DNA of 64,000 nt, taken from the NCBI GenBank assembly GCA_047967505.1, contig CM106538.1, one strand, 5' to 3'. Of this stretch, positions 54,754 to 64,000 are shown piece after piece; positions within the stretch are counted from its first letter, which is position 1; every line of letters begins with the position of its first letter. The notes under the pieces were generated by a model, which was not told the DNA's origin, ran no database searches, and saw only the letters and a list, made by a program, of their open reading frames with translations. Source of the DNA: Dipteris shenzhenensis. Lineage: Eukaryota > Polypodiophyta > Polypodiopsida > Gleicheniales. The translations under genes were made by a program, and so were the position numbers.

Positions 54754-56156
54754 CTAGGAAGATGAGACACCCGCATAAGCTTCCATGGGCTTTTGGGTAT
54801 CGTCTGGACGTTGTAAGTGAAAATCGCTCTTGTAATCCATATATCCCTGATAAGTGAATGCTTTAAATCGCTGAGGTTTATTACCAACTACAGCTGGCTC
54901 AAGCACCTGGTGGGGAGCAGGACTCGTAGCATGCAGAAAGGAGAGGCGCGGTATCTTGTTGTTCAAAACAACTTGGTGAACCACTGCTGGGAAACAGCCG
55001 TTGCTCCATCCCTGCAAATATGGCAAATGTCGAGAGAGCACGATAGAATTAAATCAAATTAGAAATAGCGAGCTTCAAATCGAGAGTGCGAGACTCAATG
55101 CGAGGAAAAGTTCATTGAGAAGTAAGGATACCTCCAAAATGTCACCGATAAAGACGAGGAGACCATCTTTTTTGTGGTGAACAGCATGCCAGCTTGCGTC
55201 CTTGGCCTGAATTTGAAGGCCACTAATTCTGTCTTGATACAAGACTGTCAAGCAACTCGGATCCGTGTGTGGAAGTGCTCCAAGCACCTTGGATGGATCG
55301 GGGCAGGGAGGGTAGTAGTTGAAATGCATACCTGTCCTTATACCTTTAAACTTGCAAATATGTTGGCTGAAATAAGTCGGTTCCAGGCCCAATCCTTCAG
55401 CTAGAAGTTCGAGAAGAGTAATTTCCATTCTCTCCACTGCTTCCTCGAAATCGTGCAGAATTTGCCTGCATGAGTCACAGTCAAAACACCCAACTGTTTA
55501 GGGGAGGAAAGGGACAGAGAGGCAGAAGGTCCTACAACTTGTTCATTGAAGCCACTACATCAGCAATAACTTTAACGTCACATAACCTTCAGTTCAAAAG
55601 GTTCGGAACAGGAAATCACTCACCGGAGTTGGGGATTCCCATCGGATGACCACATTCTGGCTTCAAAATCCGAGATATTTGACTCCGGCGACGTCATGAA
55701 TGTGAGGCCTTCGACCCATGGAGTACCCACACCAAAGTTGATCTGCTTTGCGCCATAGCCGTTCAAGTAAGAGATAGCACCTCTCTTCTTCTCATCGGTG
55801 GGAAGGACGAAGAAGGCGTGACCGAAGGATGCCATTTTCTCAAGCACGTCGGAGGGCACCCCATGGTTTAGCACTTGAACAAAGCCCCACTGTCCACAGA
55901 TTTCAACCAGGCTTGCAGCCAGCCCCGCCCGACCCAGTGCGTCTCCTGCTCCAAGATCGAAAACGGGCAAGTCGTCGTGAGTGCTGGAGGCATCGTAGGG
56001 AAGGGTTGGTCGGCAGGACTCAGGCAAGACGAACTCAGTGGGGAGTTGGGAGGGAGGGCGATCCGTGGTAGACAGTAGGAGGCGAGAAAGCTCGCCAATG
56101 GTGGTGTATGAGACACTTCCATTAGTGTAGAGCTCGGCTGACGCTGTCGCCGCCAT
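54754..56156 (-). CDS. 2-oxoglutarate/Fe(II) dioxygenase, DOXC class, 3 exons
   Basis: Exons 56156-55624, 55465-55132 and 55011-54754 (minus strand), with GT-AG introns of 158 and 120 bp, give 374 residues, normal for plant 2OGDs. The N-terminal DIOX_N domain (about 63-170) starts LPVFDLGAGD and contains CGQWGFVQVLNHGVP. The C-terminal jelly roll holds NYYPPCPDPSKVLG (from 227), the iron ligands H244 and D246 in PHTDPSCLTVLYQD, the distal H301 in VVHQVVLN, and R311-x-S313 for the 2-oxoglutarate carboxylate. All catalytic residues are present. It is a cytosolic oxidase of the group that includes gibberellin oxidases and flavonoid or alkaloid enzymes; the substrate cannot be assigned, and no gibberellin-oxidase-specific motif is clear. 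The upstream region carries TACGTACTACGTA near 56192 and a long (CT)n tract. Confidence 0.9.
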
Positions 56157-56583
56157 TTTCTCTCTGTTTACTTGGACGACTACGTACTACGTAGATGTGC
56201 AACTAATTGGAATCACGTATTGAATGTGGGAGTCTCTTGTAATTGAGTGCAGAAGCCCTGATTCAATGACTTGTGGTTCTAAGTTTGCCCTGCCCCTCTT
56301 ACTAACTTTTAAAATTTGGTAAAGTAGAAATTAGGCATTTTTAGAATTTTGGGAAATTCATTTTCCCTATTGATACATGGCTCCTCTTCATTACCTCAAG
56401 CATGGACTTGAATGCACACTTTAAAGTGGTTGATACGAGTGGATCTATTTGATTCGTATCAGTGTGTGTCATTTGTTTCCCTCCTCGCAGATTTATTTCT
56501 GGCTTATAGGCATTTTAGGGGGAGTTTGTGTAAATGCTCATGTGAACTTTGGAGATATTTTATTCTCTACTCCCCCCCCCACA

Positions 56584-56657
<74 letters not shown>

Positions 56658-58080
56658 CCTTTCGTTATCTCCTGAAGTCTTCCTCCACACCATCTCCACT
56701 TTTTCTCCCCTCTCCCCTCTCTCTCTCTCCTTTATCTCCTGCAATCTTTCTCCACACCATCTCCAATGGATTCTTTTTGCTTTTTTGATCTTGGGCAAGC
56801 CTTCTGAATGATTAAATATCATTCACCTTATTCTTCTTTTCTTTTTGGCCTTCCCTTGAGGGTAAAGCTTAGACCTTTCTACATTACAGAGCTTCAATCA
56901 TAGAATGATTCCTCTACTATTGCTTACCTTTTAAGGGGGCCAAAACTCCTTTGTAATCATTTTAACAAAATTTTGTCTTCTTATGTAAAATAAATAAATT
57001 TAAAAGAAAATATTTTGTTTGTTTTTATATCATTATGTCAAAGGGTGTTACAGGGATTTTTAGCTTATTGCAATCATGTGGTTCCAAAGAGGAGGCTAGA
57101 AAAACTTCGGTTGGATTGAATAAATGGGTAATGGTAGATTTGATTCAGCTCTAGCCTGTAGTCGATGCTTTCATGAAGAATATTGTGACAAGCGACAGCT
57201 AGCTATCTACACAGTTCTCCAACCTAAAGGATTAACTCCAAGAGCTCTGTAAGATGAAAAACAATTCAATACTTACAGAGTGTATGGTCAAAGCTGGTTT
57301 TTATATGGAGATGGTGTGTTATACTTAGAACCATCGTCTTCATTCTAGAAAACCATAAAAAGAAAAGGTGTTGCCAAAGTGGGCTAGCGTACTTTTATCT
57401 TTTGTATGAGAGATAAAGACTAGTAGAAATAGCTTAAACATAAGTGTTTTTTTATTTTTTGAAAACACATGGTTTCAATTTATGTGATGAACAAAAATTT
57501 TTGTTTAAAAGCTGCTTTATACGTATTCAAATGGAGAGGAGTGGTAATAAAAAGCTTTAGACTTGTGTTCAAATGGAGAGGAGTAGTAGTAAAAAAACAG
57601 GAGGTCTTTTCTTTCAAATACATGATTTTGAAATTATCTAACGGTTTAGTAGGTAGATGAGATGCAATAATGATTGCTCTATAACAAACATACTACTTTC
57701 TTTTTCTCAATTACCACATGAAACAACATAATTATTCCTTTAGTTGCATTGAAATAACATAAATTTTCACTTTGCACATGCATTACAATGACTCAACATG
57801 GTCTCATTTCATGTGCAATGTTGCATTTCAACAAGTATAAGTGTGATGACCAAGAAATAAGGCATTAAAGATAGTAATTTAGGTCAATGTTTACATGGGT
57901 GTAGCCATTTTTGGTGAGCTTCAACACATTTTTTGTATATAGGTAACTTGCCTGACCCATAACTTATGCATTGCCCAACGAAATTTGGTAAACTTGGTCT
58001 TCAAGTTATAGTACACATTCCAAACTTGAACATGAAACCAAGAAAATATGGATAAATATTTGGAATAATACAGACTTAGG
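56157..58080. other. Region upstream of the dioxygenase with a (CT)32 tract
   Basis: About 430 bp upstream of the dioxygenase start lies (CT)32 at 56589-56652, followed by imperfect CT-rich repeats to about 56760. In plants such tracts often lie in promoters or 5' UTRs, but I have no direct evidence for a role. From 56.8 to 58.08 kb there is no recognised gene; around 57530-57600 TTCAAATGGAGAGGAGT occurs twice. The segment at 57880-58060 is an inverted copy of one at 47.7-47.9 kb. Confidence 0.5.
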
Positions 58081-58302
58081 CTTGATGCACTATTGTTTGG
58101 GGATTGAAGTTTGGTAAGAGCCAGGCACGATCTTCATCTCTCAACAAAAATATGCAAGGGAGATCTTGAAGGCATTTGGTATGTCCGAGTGCAAGGAGAT
58201 AGCTACACCTATGGAGGTAAATGCGAGGTTGTCTATGAAGGATGCCTCACCACCAGACATCGAGAGGTACAAGAAGTTGGTCGGCAGTCTCATCTATCTG
58301 TG
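58080..58302 (+). pseudogene. Copia reverse transcriptase scrap
   Basis: A short open stretch reads REILKAFGMSECKEIATPME, then LSMKDASPPDIERYKKLVGS and LIYL, matching the segment of copia RT between the catalytic core and RNase H. It ends where R1 copy 3 begins (58.30 kb), so an R1 edge interrupts or replaces the element. Confidence 0.85.
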
Positions 58303-59378
58303 AAAGCTACTCTGCCCAACTGAAATGTTAGAATTCAGATCCATAAACTTGAGATACAACTCCGTCTAATGCTGACCCAACATGTGGGAGAAATATAATG
58401 GTGAGCCCTCTTTTAAATGGAACAACATTACACTGAGCCCCCTCATTGCACTACTAAAATAGACAAAACATAGTACATGCAAAAATGCAGTCTAATTAAA
58501 GTATATAATGAATATAAATTGAACTAATAATCTAATAATTGAACTAATCAAGCTACTAGAAGCAAAACAAATTCAACCACCGTGCTAGTTTAGGACAATC
58601 ACAATTTCAACTATGGGGTGGGTTTAGGACAAGCACAATTTAAATCATCATGCTAGTTTAGGACATGTCTAGGACAATCAGCCACTGGGCTAGTTTAGGA
58701 CACATTTAGGATAGTCACAATTTCAACTATTGGGCTCGTTTAGTCACTATTTCAACCAGTGGTTGGTTTAGCCTGATGGTCTCAACTTCACATATTAGAG
58801 AATAACAAGTTTATTTCTTTTCTTTTTTTAATTCACAATTAGAAAATAACATTTTATTAGAAAATAACAATAAATTGCTTTTCATTTTTAAATTTCACAA
58901 TTGCAATCTATTTGTCTTGAACCAACACTGGGCTAGTTTTAAGACAATGACATTAAGTCCAAGCATCCCCAGTCTAGAAATTAAGTGGTATATGACCCGA
59001 ATAGCAAGAAATTAAATGTAACTAATTTAAGTACTGAGAAGTTCACATTACTTTTAGTCACCGGGACCATCAACAACTAATGTCTATTCAACCATGCTAG
59101 TTCAAGAAAATCACATAGCTGGTGATTGAGCTGAAGTAGCCCCACGGTTGCATGATGTTCCAACCTTTGGATGGTTTAGTTAAATAATAATATATTTCTT
59201 TTCTGTTGTGAAATATATTGATGTTAATTTTTTCTCAACCATGCCACCAAGCTGGTCAACAAATAATGTATGTTCAACCACACTGGTTCAGGATAGTCAC
59301 ATAACTGGTGATTGAGCTGAAGCAACCACGGTTGCATGATGTTCCAACCATCGGGCTGGTTAAGTAAAATAACAATAT
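58303..59378. repeat. Dispersed repeat R1, copy 3
   Basis: Begins with CATAAACTTGAGATACAACT and TGACCCAACATG, as in copies 1 and 2, then AATGCAGTCTAATTAAAGTA and TATAATGAA as in copy 1. It holds a hairpin array (58.57-59.37 kb) with about a dozen variants of CAACCATCGGGCTGGTTTAG. The right block found in copies 1 and 2 is missing: the repeat ends at AATAACAATATAATTAG, followed by the motif shared with 45.04 kb. Confidence 0.75.
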
Positions 59379-59399
59379 AATTAGGGGAGAATTGGGGTC

Positions 59400-60060
59400 T
59401 CAAAAGGGCCTCCAATTAGTGCTTCCAAATTTCAAGGGATTAGAGAGTGATTTGAGGTGTACCAATGAGAGTGCTAGAAGGTGTGGAGCAATGGTATGTT
59501 GAGGTAGAGGGTGGGCAGGCCTACAAAGATGCCCTATTGGTTGCTCCCCTTACACTAGGGACCACCCAAACCATCCCCCCCCTCTTAACCCATGTTTGAC
59601 CCTCCTACCAGGTGCACCTCCCCCACATGAGCCCAAAATTGCCTTCAATGGGATGGTAGGGCCCTTGTGGTGAATTTTTCTTCTCCCCTCCCTCTTTCTA
59701 GGACCTCTGCCCCCCACTGTTCTGGTCCATCCTGCCAAATCACTCAGATTTGAACCAAATCCCATCCACTTTCCCTCTCCCTCCTCTTTCTCTGCTCCCT
59801 CCTGCTCTGGCCTGCTTGCTGCAGCTCCTCTCTCTCTCTCTCTCCCCTCTCCCTCTCCTATGCCTCTGTTAGAGCTACTCTGTCCCTCTTCTTCTCCCTC
59901 TCCTATGCTCTTGTGTCTCTGTTGCTGCTGCTCTATCCCTCTCCTTCTCCCTCTCCTGTGCCTCTATTGTTGTTGCTCTCCTTCTCCCTCTTTTGTGCCT
60001 CTGTTAGAGCTGCATTGCCTTGTGTAGGAGTCCCATTCTTGCTGTTGCAACCTCTGCAAG
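59400..60060. other. CT-rich leader upstream of the unknown gene
   Basis: From 59.82 to 60.01 kb a degenerate unit of about 55-60 bp recurs three times (CTCTGTTAGAGCTAC, TCTCCCTCTCCTATGC and variants). It lies directly upstream of the first ATG of the unknown gene at 60062. It may be a CT-rich promoter or 5' UTR. No other feature is seen. Confidence 0.4.
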
Positions 60061-60061
60061 C

Positions 60062-61588
60062 ATGATGAGGAGAAAGGCTACAAGACCACACAATACTGTG
60101 ACCTCTTGCATCTTCTCGGGGGAGTCACTATATATAAACCCTCTATACCACCTGCGTTCAAGGCCTATTTCTAAAATCCCTTATCTGTAAATTTTTCATT
60201 AATAAAATGTACCCCTTTTCTATACAAATCTGTAAATTTTTTCCAAAACTATTTTAAATAGTCCCTTATGTATATTTATTTCTGTAAATTTTAGAAATAA
60301 AAAATATCCTTCTGTTGAACTCACGTGATAGGGTTACATATGATAAGTGACCCCCCCAAATGCATCTTCCACAACACTAGAAATGCATTGGATGAGTGGA
60401 TCCCTTGCACCTATAGCTTAAATGATTGGATAGTGATGAAAGGGTCAGCCAAAGGTCCACATAAGCTTCCCAAGAGCAAGAGAGGTGACATCTTGCATGA
60501 GTGGAAGGGGCACATCTTGAAGTTCAAGTTTGGGAAGAAAGGACGGCTCGCAAAATCGCAACATGTTTACATGGGAAAAGATATGTGGCTTCCTCCATCA
60601 TTCAATCAATTTAGGATACCATCACACTATGAGCCTTTCTATCTATGTACCTTTTTCACCTGTAAGTGTAATGAGTCCATTTGGAAATTTTGTGTTTGGC
60701 TTCTAAGAGCTCTTATTCATGGTGGCAGATGTTTTCCCTTCGGACCTCAAGGAGTGGGAACCAGTTGAATCATTCATAGGCAAGTTCATTGCGATTCATG
60801 AGGATTTAGGTAAGCAAATGCATGCTGAGGAGAAGTTGGCCTCCTTGCGAATGAAGAATATGTATTGGTATAATGCAACATACATCACTCCGATGACATC
60901 ATCACGCTATGGCCGTCTGCAAACCATTTCACCACCATAACTTCAAGACATGGATTGCAACAATGTGGACTCAAGGACATTGCAATCATACAAGGACAAG
61001 ATTGCAAAGGATGTGGGCATGGCCATGAAGTTTACATTTGGATCCAAATGGGCAAAGTTATCTTGGTTTATGCCTCTACACATTTTTGCTTCTTTATTTC
61101 AAAATATACATATGTATAGAACAAAAACTATGTGGTCTTGCAAGCGTGTAGATGAAAATGCTCTTGAAGATTTACTTGGGATGAATTGGGAAACCAGGTC
61201 AGGTGACCAAAAGGGTGATATGTTTCAATGCCATGCATGTAAAGACAATGTGGTTATTAGATACCATTTGTCACGGCAAATGTTGTATTTAACTTTTCAG
61301 TACAGGCGTTGGAAGAAAACAAATGGCCGGTGGCTTCCCCTAGACTCTAATGATGAAGACAATCTGGGGGTAAGTCTGTCTATTGATGTTGAAGAGGGAG
61401 ATGTCAAGAATGTGAATGTCACATCGCAATGGACTCTAAGGGATGTGCAAGAACACCTATTGGTCATGGAGTCTTTCTACTTTACCTTAAATGGTGGTAA
61501 GATCAGCCGCCATGTGGAGAAGTGCATGCATAGTGCCAATTTCATTCCTCTTGCAACTTTAAAGATTGCTAACAATGTGTTTGACTAG
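60062..61588 (+). pseudogene. Unknown gene A, first exon interrupted by a MITE
   Basis: I do not recognise this family. Exon 1 is 60062-60114 plus 60369-60661 once the MITE (60115-60360) and one 8-bp duplicate are set aside; exon 2 is 60729-61588 after a 67-bp GT-AG intron with a GTAAGT donor. The phases agree and the total is 402 codons. Codon 186 is an in-frame TAA (60938-60940). Visible traits: a basic stretch HKLPKSKRGDIL, an aromatic-rich segment YHYEPFYL-like near 60640, FPSDLKEWEPVESFIGKFIA, a single C-x2-C pair (CHACKDN) and an acidic linker near residues 330-350. A polyadenylation-like AATAAA is at 61647-61652. There are no transmembrane segments or signal peptide. With the MITE and the stop, the present copy is probably non-functional, but the rest of the frame is clean over 1.2 kb. 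Confidence 0.55.
60115..60360 (+). mobile_element. MITE, family 1, inserted in exon 1 of unknown gene A
   Basis: A 246-bp element beginning CTCGGGGGAGTCACT and ending AGTGACCCCCCCAAA, flanked by a perfect TGCATCTT duplication (60107-60114 and 60361-60368). Its sequence is very close to the copy at 7825-8070, so it is young. It adds 254 bp, which breaks the reading frame of the host exon, but supplies an ATG at 60340 that is in frame with the downstream part of the exon. Confidence 0.95.
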
Positions 61589-61756
61589 TGCAGCATTTAA
61601 TTTTTTATCTATCAAATCCTAGTTATTGCTTCAAAAGATGATGGACAATAAAATTAAAATGTTATTTCTTTTAATGTTTTCTCCTTTCAGTTCATGGTGG
61701 TAAATGTTTTTCAAAAAATTTGGGGATTTTATGATTAATTTTAATTTTTAGGGCTT

Positions 61757-61768
61757 TTATATATATTA
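61757..61768 (+). promoter_or_regulatory. TATA-like element upstream of unknown gene B
   Basis: TTTATATATATTA lies about 110 bp before the first ATG of the next coding unit and about 105 bp after a polyadenylation-like signal of the previous one. This spacing supports two separate genes rather than one. AT-rich context makes chance occurrence possible. Confidence 0.35.
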
Positions 61769-61871
61769 AGGGGTAAGAGCCCTTTTTACATGACATTCTC
61801 ACTTTCACATTTAGAGAGCCATAGAAACTCCCGTCCTCAGAAGTTACTCCCTGCATCAACTGCTATTTGCC

Positions 61872-63362
61872 ATGGATTCAGCTGGACCTGTGTTCCATGA
61901 CTTCATCTCATGAACTGCATTTGCAAATCATGAGGAAGAGCTATTTTTAGTGTTTGATAGGACTTTAGATGTCCTAGGCATGTATATGCGAGCCAAGGAT
62001 GACTTCTCATATCTCATCCTTTACATGCAAGATAATTTCTCAAATTTTGCCAATACACTTGATCACGCTTCAAAGAGATGGGTTCCCATAGATTATATAA
62101 AGTATCTGTTCATAGAGGAACCCAAGTTTGTAAAGCGCTTGGCCCACTTTTGTGACAACCTTATAGATGAAGGGTTTAGGACAGTCAAAGTTCAAGACAT
62201 CCTAGATGCAAAGATCATAGGAAATATAGGCACCAAATTCCTTTCATGGGAGATGACATTCATCTTCCTTCTCCAAGAAGGAAATTTAGAGGAAGAAGCC
62301 TCATCGTCTAGCACCCCCTCTATTAGAACTGCTGATCTGGTCATTCCTATACTAGATTCTGACATCTACATGGGAGAGAGTCTTGACAATTTGATAGAGG
62401 AGCTCAAGCATTGAGCCTACTTCAAGAGCCCCCAGTAGAGCAAGAATCTACATCGAAGACCATTGACCCAGACTCAGAATTATGGTCCTTGGCCCCCTCA
62501 TCATCAATGGAGAAGAGTATGTATTCCTCCATGACATAGAGATTCTTTTTGGACTACGAGAGGATGAGGCACTCGGAGTCCTATTAGGGTTCGATGTTGA
62601 CACATGTGTCAAAGATCCCGGGGTTTTAGGTACCGAAGACCATACAATGGAAGACTTTCTCTTGATGATGCTGGTTTCAATGAGGGATGCAAACATATCT
62701 GTATACAATGCACAACCCTCTCATGTAGAAGCTTCCACCTCTAACACAGGTCAGAAGAAAGCGTCCACGTCCAAAATGGAACATCACATAGCACCTGGTT
62801 CCATCAACATTGCAAATGAGGAAGGGATAGAAGCCGACGATGCTATAGTGGTAAGTTCGAACAATATTTTTTATTTTGATGTTCTTTCAGTATAATTTGT
62901 TTTGTCGGTTTTCTAATGTTTGTTGAATTGTTGCAGGATGCGTTCAAGCTTGATGAATTCTCATCTCGACAGGGTAATGTTTGCAGCACATTTGGGCGAG
63001 ATCATTCTTTGGCCCATTACCTTGGCAAAGTTGCAGAGCATATCATGGTCTTTCATGACAAATTTTCTCCTCGAGGTCCTTCGGAGCTGCTGAAGTGCAA
63101 GGCATTATCGTGCACTATTGGATACTCCAACATTACTCGAAATGCTAACAAAGTCATTTTGGTACACCGCTTGGCTAATATCAATGCATTTGGATCAAAC
63201 ATTCATGGTAGGGCATTGACGGCAATGGCTATGTCTTTGGCAGTAGGAGAGAAGGACGTTAGTGCTATTGCGGCTAGATTTATATCTAGGAATCCACTAG
63301 GGGATTCAAAGACCCCTATTCTTAATGTACTCGAACTAGCGAAGAAGAAAGATAGCCTGTGA
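61872..63362 (+). pseudogene. Unknown gene B, adjacent to gene A
   Basis: I do not recognise this family. From the ATG at 61872 the frame contains a TGA at 61911-61913, then is open to 62414 (phrases FDRTLDVLGMYMRAKDD, WVPIDYIKYLFIEEPKFVKR). A second frame is open from 62467 to 62850 (GEEYVFLHDIEILFGLREDE), with a shift or an undetected intron in between. A clear phase-0 intron (62851-62936, GTAAGT to TTGCAG) joins it to a last exon 62937-63362 that ends NVLELAKKKDSL. The last exon encodes about 141 residues and is free of errors. The protein looks soluble, with Ser/Thr-rich linkers near 62300 and 62730. It could be a lineage-specific host gene or a passenger gene of a large transposon. The neighbouring gene A lies on the same strand 284 bp upstream. 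Confidence 0.5.
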
Positions 63363-63575
63363 GGCCTTTTGTATATATAAAAATATATTTAAATGGATAT
63401 ATGACTACATGTCTTTATTATTTATTTTAAGTTATCATTGCTCGTCATGAATTCCATTGTATTTTGTTGAAGTCATTGATGATATATTTTCTCCATCATT
63501 TTTATTGTGTTAATTTAATAAATTTCTAGCCAATTTAGTATCATTTTTACCAATTCTAGGTATCAAGAGTTCATT
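63363..63575. other. AT-rich region downstream of gene B
   Basis: No coding potential. An AATAAA signal at 63516-63521 could serve as the polyadenylation site of gene B. Confidence 0.35.
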
Positions 63576-63823
63576 TCTGTCAAATCTTGGAGGAATTTCA
63601 CCTTTGCACAGAAGGGAAAAGTGTCCGGCACGTCGCCAATGTGGGGGTTGAAGGTCACTGTGCCTTTACCCCAGTTATGTACAATACTCAAACACATATA
63701 TAAATGAATGAAAAGAAGATTAGGGTGGTTCTACACCCACCAAAACTTGTGTGGCTCTCTTTTTCTCTCTCTCCCTCTTCCGTTCTTGCTTCCGTTGAGA
63801 GCATTCTCAACTAGTATCAGAGC
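63576..63823 (+). mobile_element. Ty1/copia LTR end and primer-binding site, element leaves the window
   Basis: TAGTATCAGAGC at 63812-63823 differs by one base from the initiator-Met-tRNA primer site TGGTATCAGAGC. It follows a segment with a TATA-like ATATATAAAT at about 63697 and a CT-rich stretch ending CATTCTCA. The LTR probably ends at 63809; its start is uncertain (TG candidates at 63578 and 63621). The leader continues to the end of the window without reaching gag. Confidence 0.65.
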
Positions 63824-64000
63824 CCGGGTGATCTAGCTGAGCGTGCGTGAATGCTTGAAGCTCAGCAGCTCTGTGGGAAGCTTTGTGGGTGACTTTACTT
63901 GCATCCGAGTCTGAAGAGACCTTGGAGGAACCTTTGGAAAAGTCACTTTAATTTTGCGAAGTGGTTTTGAGAGCCTGTTAAGTGTTTTCAAAGAAAATGT

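Noticed and set aside
22217-56156. A metabolic gene cluster of the P450 and the dioxygenase
   Set aside because: They lie 28 kb apart on opposite strands with several transposons between them and no further enzyme genes; proximity alone is not evidence.
61589-61871. Joining unknown genes A and B into one gene
   Set aside because: A polyadenylation-like signal and a TATA-like site lie between them, and no convincing donor/acceptor pair links the frames; it remains possible but unsupported.
1-64000. tRNA, rRNA or other structured RNA genes
   Set aside because: I saw no cloverleaf with intact A and B boxes and no rRNA-like conserved blocks, but I could not run a covariance-model search, so short RNA genes may be missed.

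Overview
This is nuclear DNA of a land plant. The evidence is a 9-exon CYP85-clan cytochrome P450, a plant DOXC-type 2-oxoglutarate dioxygenase, GT-AG introns, CCCTAAA-type telomere-like sequence, and plant families of Ty1/copia, Ty3/gypsy, LINE-1, CACTA and MITE elements. Species cannot be fixed from the window. Gene density is very low, most of the sequence is AT-rich transposon debris of many ages, and the one large GC-rich block is a young retrotransposon.

Layout. 0-9.2 kb: short MITEs with 8-bp target duplications (one nested in another), tandem duplications, a copia integrase scrap and a decayed kinase-like gene. 9.6-12.1 kb: a degenerate CCCTAAA-like tract, a polypyrimidine tract and a minisatellite. 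13.0-17.4 kb: one copy of a dispersed repeat (called R1 here) whose core is an array of small hairpins, followed by a copia pol remnant. 18.3-21.4 kb: a decayed L1-type LINE. 22.2-26.5 kb: an apparently complete P450 gene whose exons 7 and 9 each have a broken partial duplicate nearby. 27.6-29.7 kb: a short non-autonomous copia element with both LTRs and a target duplication. 30.1-30.9 kb: two fold-back elements. 33.0-44.95 kb: a decayed copia element split by a 9.65-kb Ty3/gypsy element on the minus strand. The gypsy LTRs match at every position compared except one 12-bp tandem unit, so the insertion is recent. 45.3-46.9 kb and 58.3-59.4 kb: two more R1 copies. 49.98-54.39 kb: a CACTA-superfamily element with CACAA ends. 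54.75-56.16 kb: a 3-exon 2OG dioxygenase on the minus strand. 60.06-63.36 kb: two adjacent coding units that I do not recognise; the first has a MITE inserted in its first exon. At 63.8 kb a copia LTR/primer-binding site begins another element that leaves the window.

Only two loci look like intact host genes: the P450, which belongs to the clan containing brassinosteroid and other terpenoid or steroid oxidases, and the dioxygenase, related to gibberellin- and flavonoid-type oxidases. They are about 28 kb apart on opposite strands, and nothing indicates that they act together. The strongest candidates for undescribed biology are the unknown gene pair at the right end, the long extra coding region fused in frame behind the gypsy integrase, and the hairpin-array repeat R1.
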